Shown here piece by piece: positions 11,419 through 12,395 of a DNA stretch of 12,395 nucleotides. The first letter of the stretch is position 1, and each line of letters opens with the position of its first letter. The stretch comes from JACPIL01 sp964362365 (lineage in GTDB: Archaea > Nanobdellota > Nanobdellia > Woesearchaeales > GW2011-AR9), in NCBI GenBank assembly GCA_964362365.1, contig CAYIEF010000033.1:1-12395 (forward strand). Direction: 5' to 3'. The notes under the pieces are model-generated. The model was not told where the DNA came from, made no database searches, and worked only from the letters and a program-made list of their open reading frames with translations. The position numbers and the translations under genes are program-made.

Positions 11419-12395
11419 TTACATCTGTTTCTTGACAACATCCATACACATACCAGCTGCTACGGTAACTCCTGAGTCACGGATAGCAAATCTGGACATC
11501 TGCGGGATGACGCTGTGTTTTTCAATAACCAATGGCTGCATTGGCTTTAAGCGGACTACTGCAGCATCACCATTTCTTAAGATGTCTTTGTTCTCAGTAA
11601 CTTCTGCCCCTGTAGCTGGGTTGATCTTTTTGAGTATTTCAACAAATTGACAAGCAACTTGTGCAGTGTGGATGTGGAATACTGGTGTGTATCCAACAGT
11701 TACAACGCTGGGGTGCTGCATGATAACCACTTGCGCAGTGAATTCGGTTGCGACGGTAGGAACATTGTCAGCGTGACCTAAAACGTCTCCGCGAGCGATG
11801 TCTTTCTTAGCGATACCTCGTACGTTGAATCCGACGTTGTCGCCAGGCATAGCTTCAGGAATAACTTCGTGGTGCATCTCGATGGTCTTAACTTCTCCAC
11901 CTATGCCTTTTCCTTCCCGTCCAGGTACAACCATGACTTTGTCGCCTATCTTCATAACTCCGGTTTCAACTCTTCCGACAGGAACTACACCGATACCAGT
12001 GATGTTATAGACATCCTGGATAGGCAATCGTAAAGGCAAGTTGGTTGGTTTTTGAGGAACATCAAACTTGTTGATAGCATCTAACAAAGTATCGCCAGTC
12101 CACCATGACAATTTGTCAGATTTCTTGGTGATGTTCTCGCCAGGCAAGGAAGCGATAGGTAAGAATCGTACTGTATCAACTTTCCATCCTGCTTGAGCTG
12201 CGTGCTTCTTTACTTCTTCCACTACTTCTTTGTATCGTGATTCCTTGTGATCTACTCCTGAAATGTCCATCTTGTTAACTGCAACAACCAACTGTCCTAC
12301 GCCGAAAATCTTACTCAATCTCAAATGCTCGATAGTCTGCGCGTTAACTCCGTCGTTAGCTGCAACTACTAATACTGCGCAGTCAGCTTGAGAAG
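11419..12395 (-). CDS. tuf: Translation elongation factor EF-1 alpha (partial, N-terminus outside window)
   Basis: This GTPase delivers aminoacyl-tRNA to the ribosome. The reading frame stays open to the right edge, so the gene is 5'-truncated by the window. The first full codons give SQADCAVLVVAANDGVNAQT followed by IEHLRLSKIFGVGQLVVAVNKMD, the end of the G domain with the G4 NKMD motif; the P-loop and DxxGH box lie outside. Domain 2 is shown by LPLRLPIQDVYNITGIGVVP, VGRVETGVMK and PGDNVGFNVRGI. Domain 3 runs to the C-terminal FAIRDSGVTVAAGMCMDVVK. Methionines near the 12.3 kb end are not the start. Arrangement with rps10 downstream is typical of archaea. Confidence 0.95.
   Translation of the reverse strand, partial: SQADCAVLVVAANDGVNAQTIEHLRLSKIFGVGQLVVAVNKMDISGVDHKESRYKEVVEEVKKHAAQAGWKVDTVRFLPIASLPGENITKKSDKLSWWTGDTLLDAINKFDVPQKPTNLPLRLPIQDVYNITGIGVVPVGRVETGVMKIGDKVMVVPGREGKGIGGEVKTIEMHHEVIPEAMPGDNVGFNVRGIAKKDIARGDVLGHADNVPTVATEFTAQVVIMQHPSVVTVGYTPVFHIHTAQVACQFVEILKKINPATGAEVTENKDILRNGDAAVVRLKPMQPLVIEKHSVIPQMSRFAIRDSGVTVAAGMCMDVVKKQM

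Noticed and set aside
12322..12324. Start of EF-1 alpha inside the window
   Set aside because: The codon is an internal TTG (Leu); the frame continues to the edge with clear G-domain sequence.
1..12395. tRNA/rRNA genes, CRISPR arrays, intact insertion sequences
   Set aside because: I saw no cloverleaf-like gene, no regularly spaced direct repeats and no transposase reading frame; a covariance-model scan would be needed to exclude small RNAs.

Overview
The window is archaeal chromosome. The markers are Sec61-gamma/SecE, a NusG-type Spt5 with one KOW domain, archaeal ribosomal protein uS10, EF-1 alpha and an Lhr-family helicase. Most promoters have a TATA-like box 22-33 nt upstream of the start codon and no Shine-Dalgarno (SD) sequence, which points to leaderless or near-leaderless mRNAs. 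Small proteins, tight spacing and the gene set would fit a DPANN-type archaeon (for example Woesearchaeota-like). That placement is an inference; only 'archaeon' is firm.

Layout. 1-85 (-) is the start of a probable GINS replication subunit, divergent from a PIN-domain gene (227-709 +). A small helical hypothetical gene (702-953 -) overlaps the PIN gene tail to tail. 1085-2930 (+) is a two-gene unit: a caspase-fold protease with an intact His/Cys dyad, then one nucleotide later a radical SAM enzyme of the archaeal COG2100 type. 2973-3083 holds a possible 36-residue ORF. 3152-3887 (+) is a compact operon of two small ribbon-helix-helix-like proteins and a basic protein of unknown function; its first gene is only 47 codons. 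It converges on a hypothetical gene (3903-4517 -), which follows the large Lhr helicase gene (4568-7432 -).

7519-10089 (-) is a three-gene operon. It is led by a 626-residue protein with a duplicated nucleotidyltransferase fold (first copy degenerate, second with GS...DxD) and a HEPN-like helical C-terminal half. Its first two genes carry strong SD sequences, unlike the rest of the window. 10239-10909 (+) is the conserved secE-spt5 pair. It converges on rps10 (11009-11323 -), which lies downstream of the EF-1 alpha gene (11419 to beyond 12395 -).

Two parts of the window look most worth attention: the caspase-radical SAM pair and the duplicated NTase/HEPN-like operon. Smaller oddities are an 11-bp inverted repeat just before rps10 and a possible decayed IS200/IS605-type end between spt5 and rps10. 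No tRNA, rRNA, CRISPR array or intact mobile element was seen.
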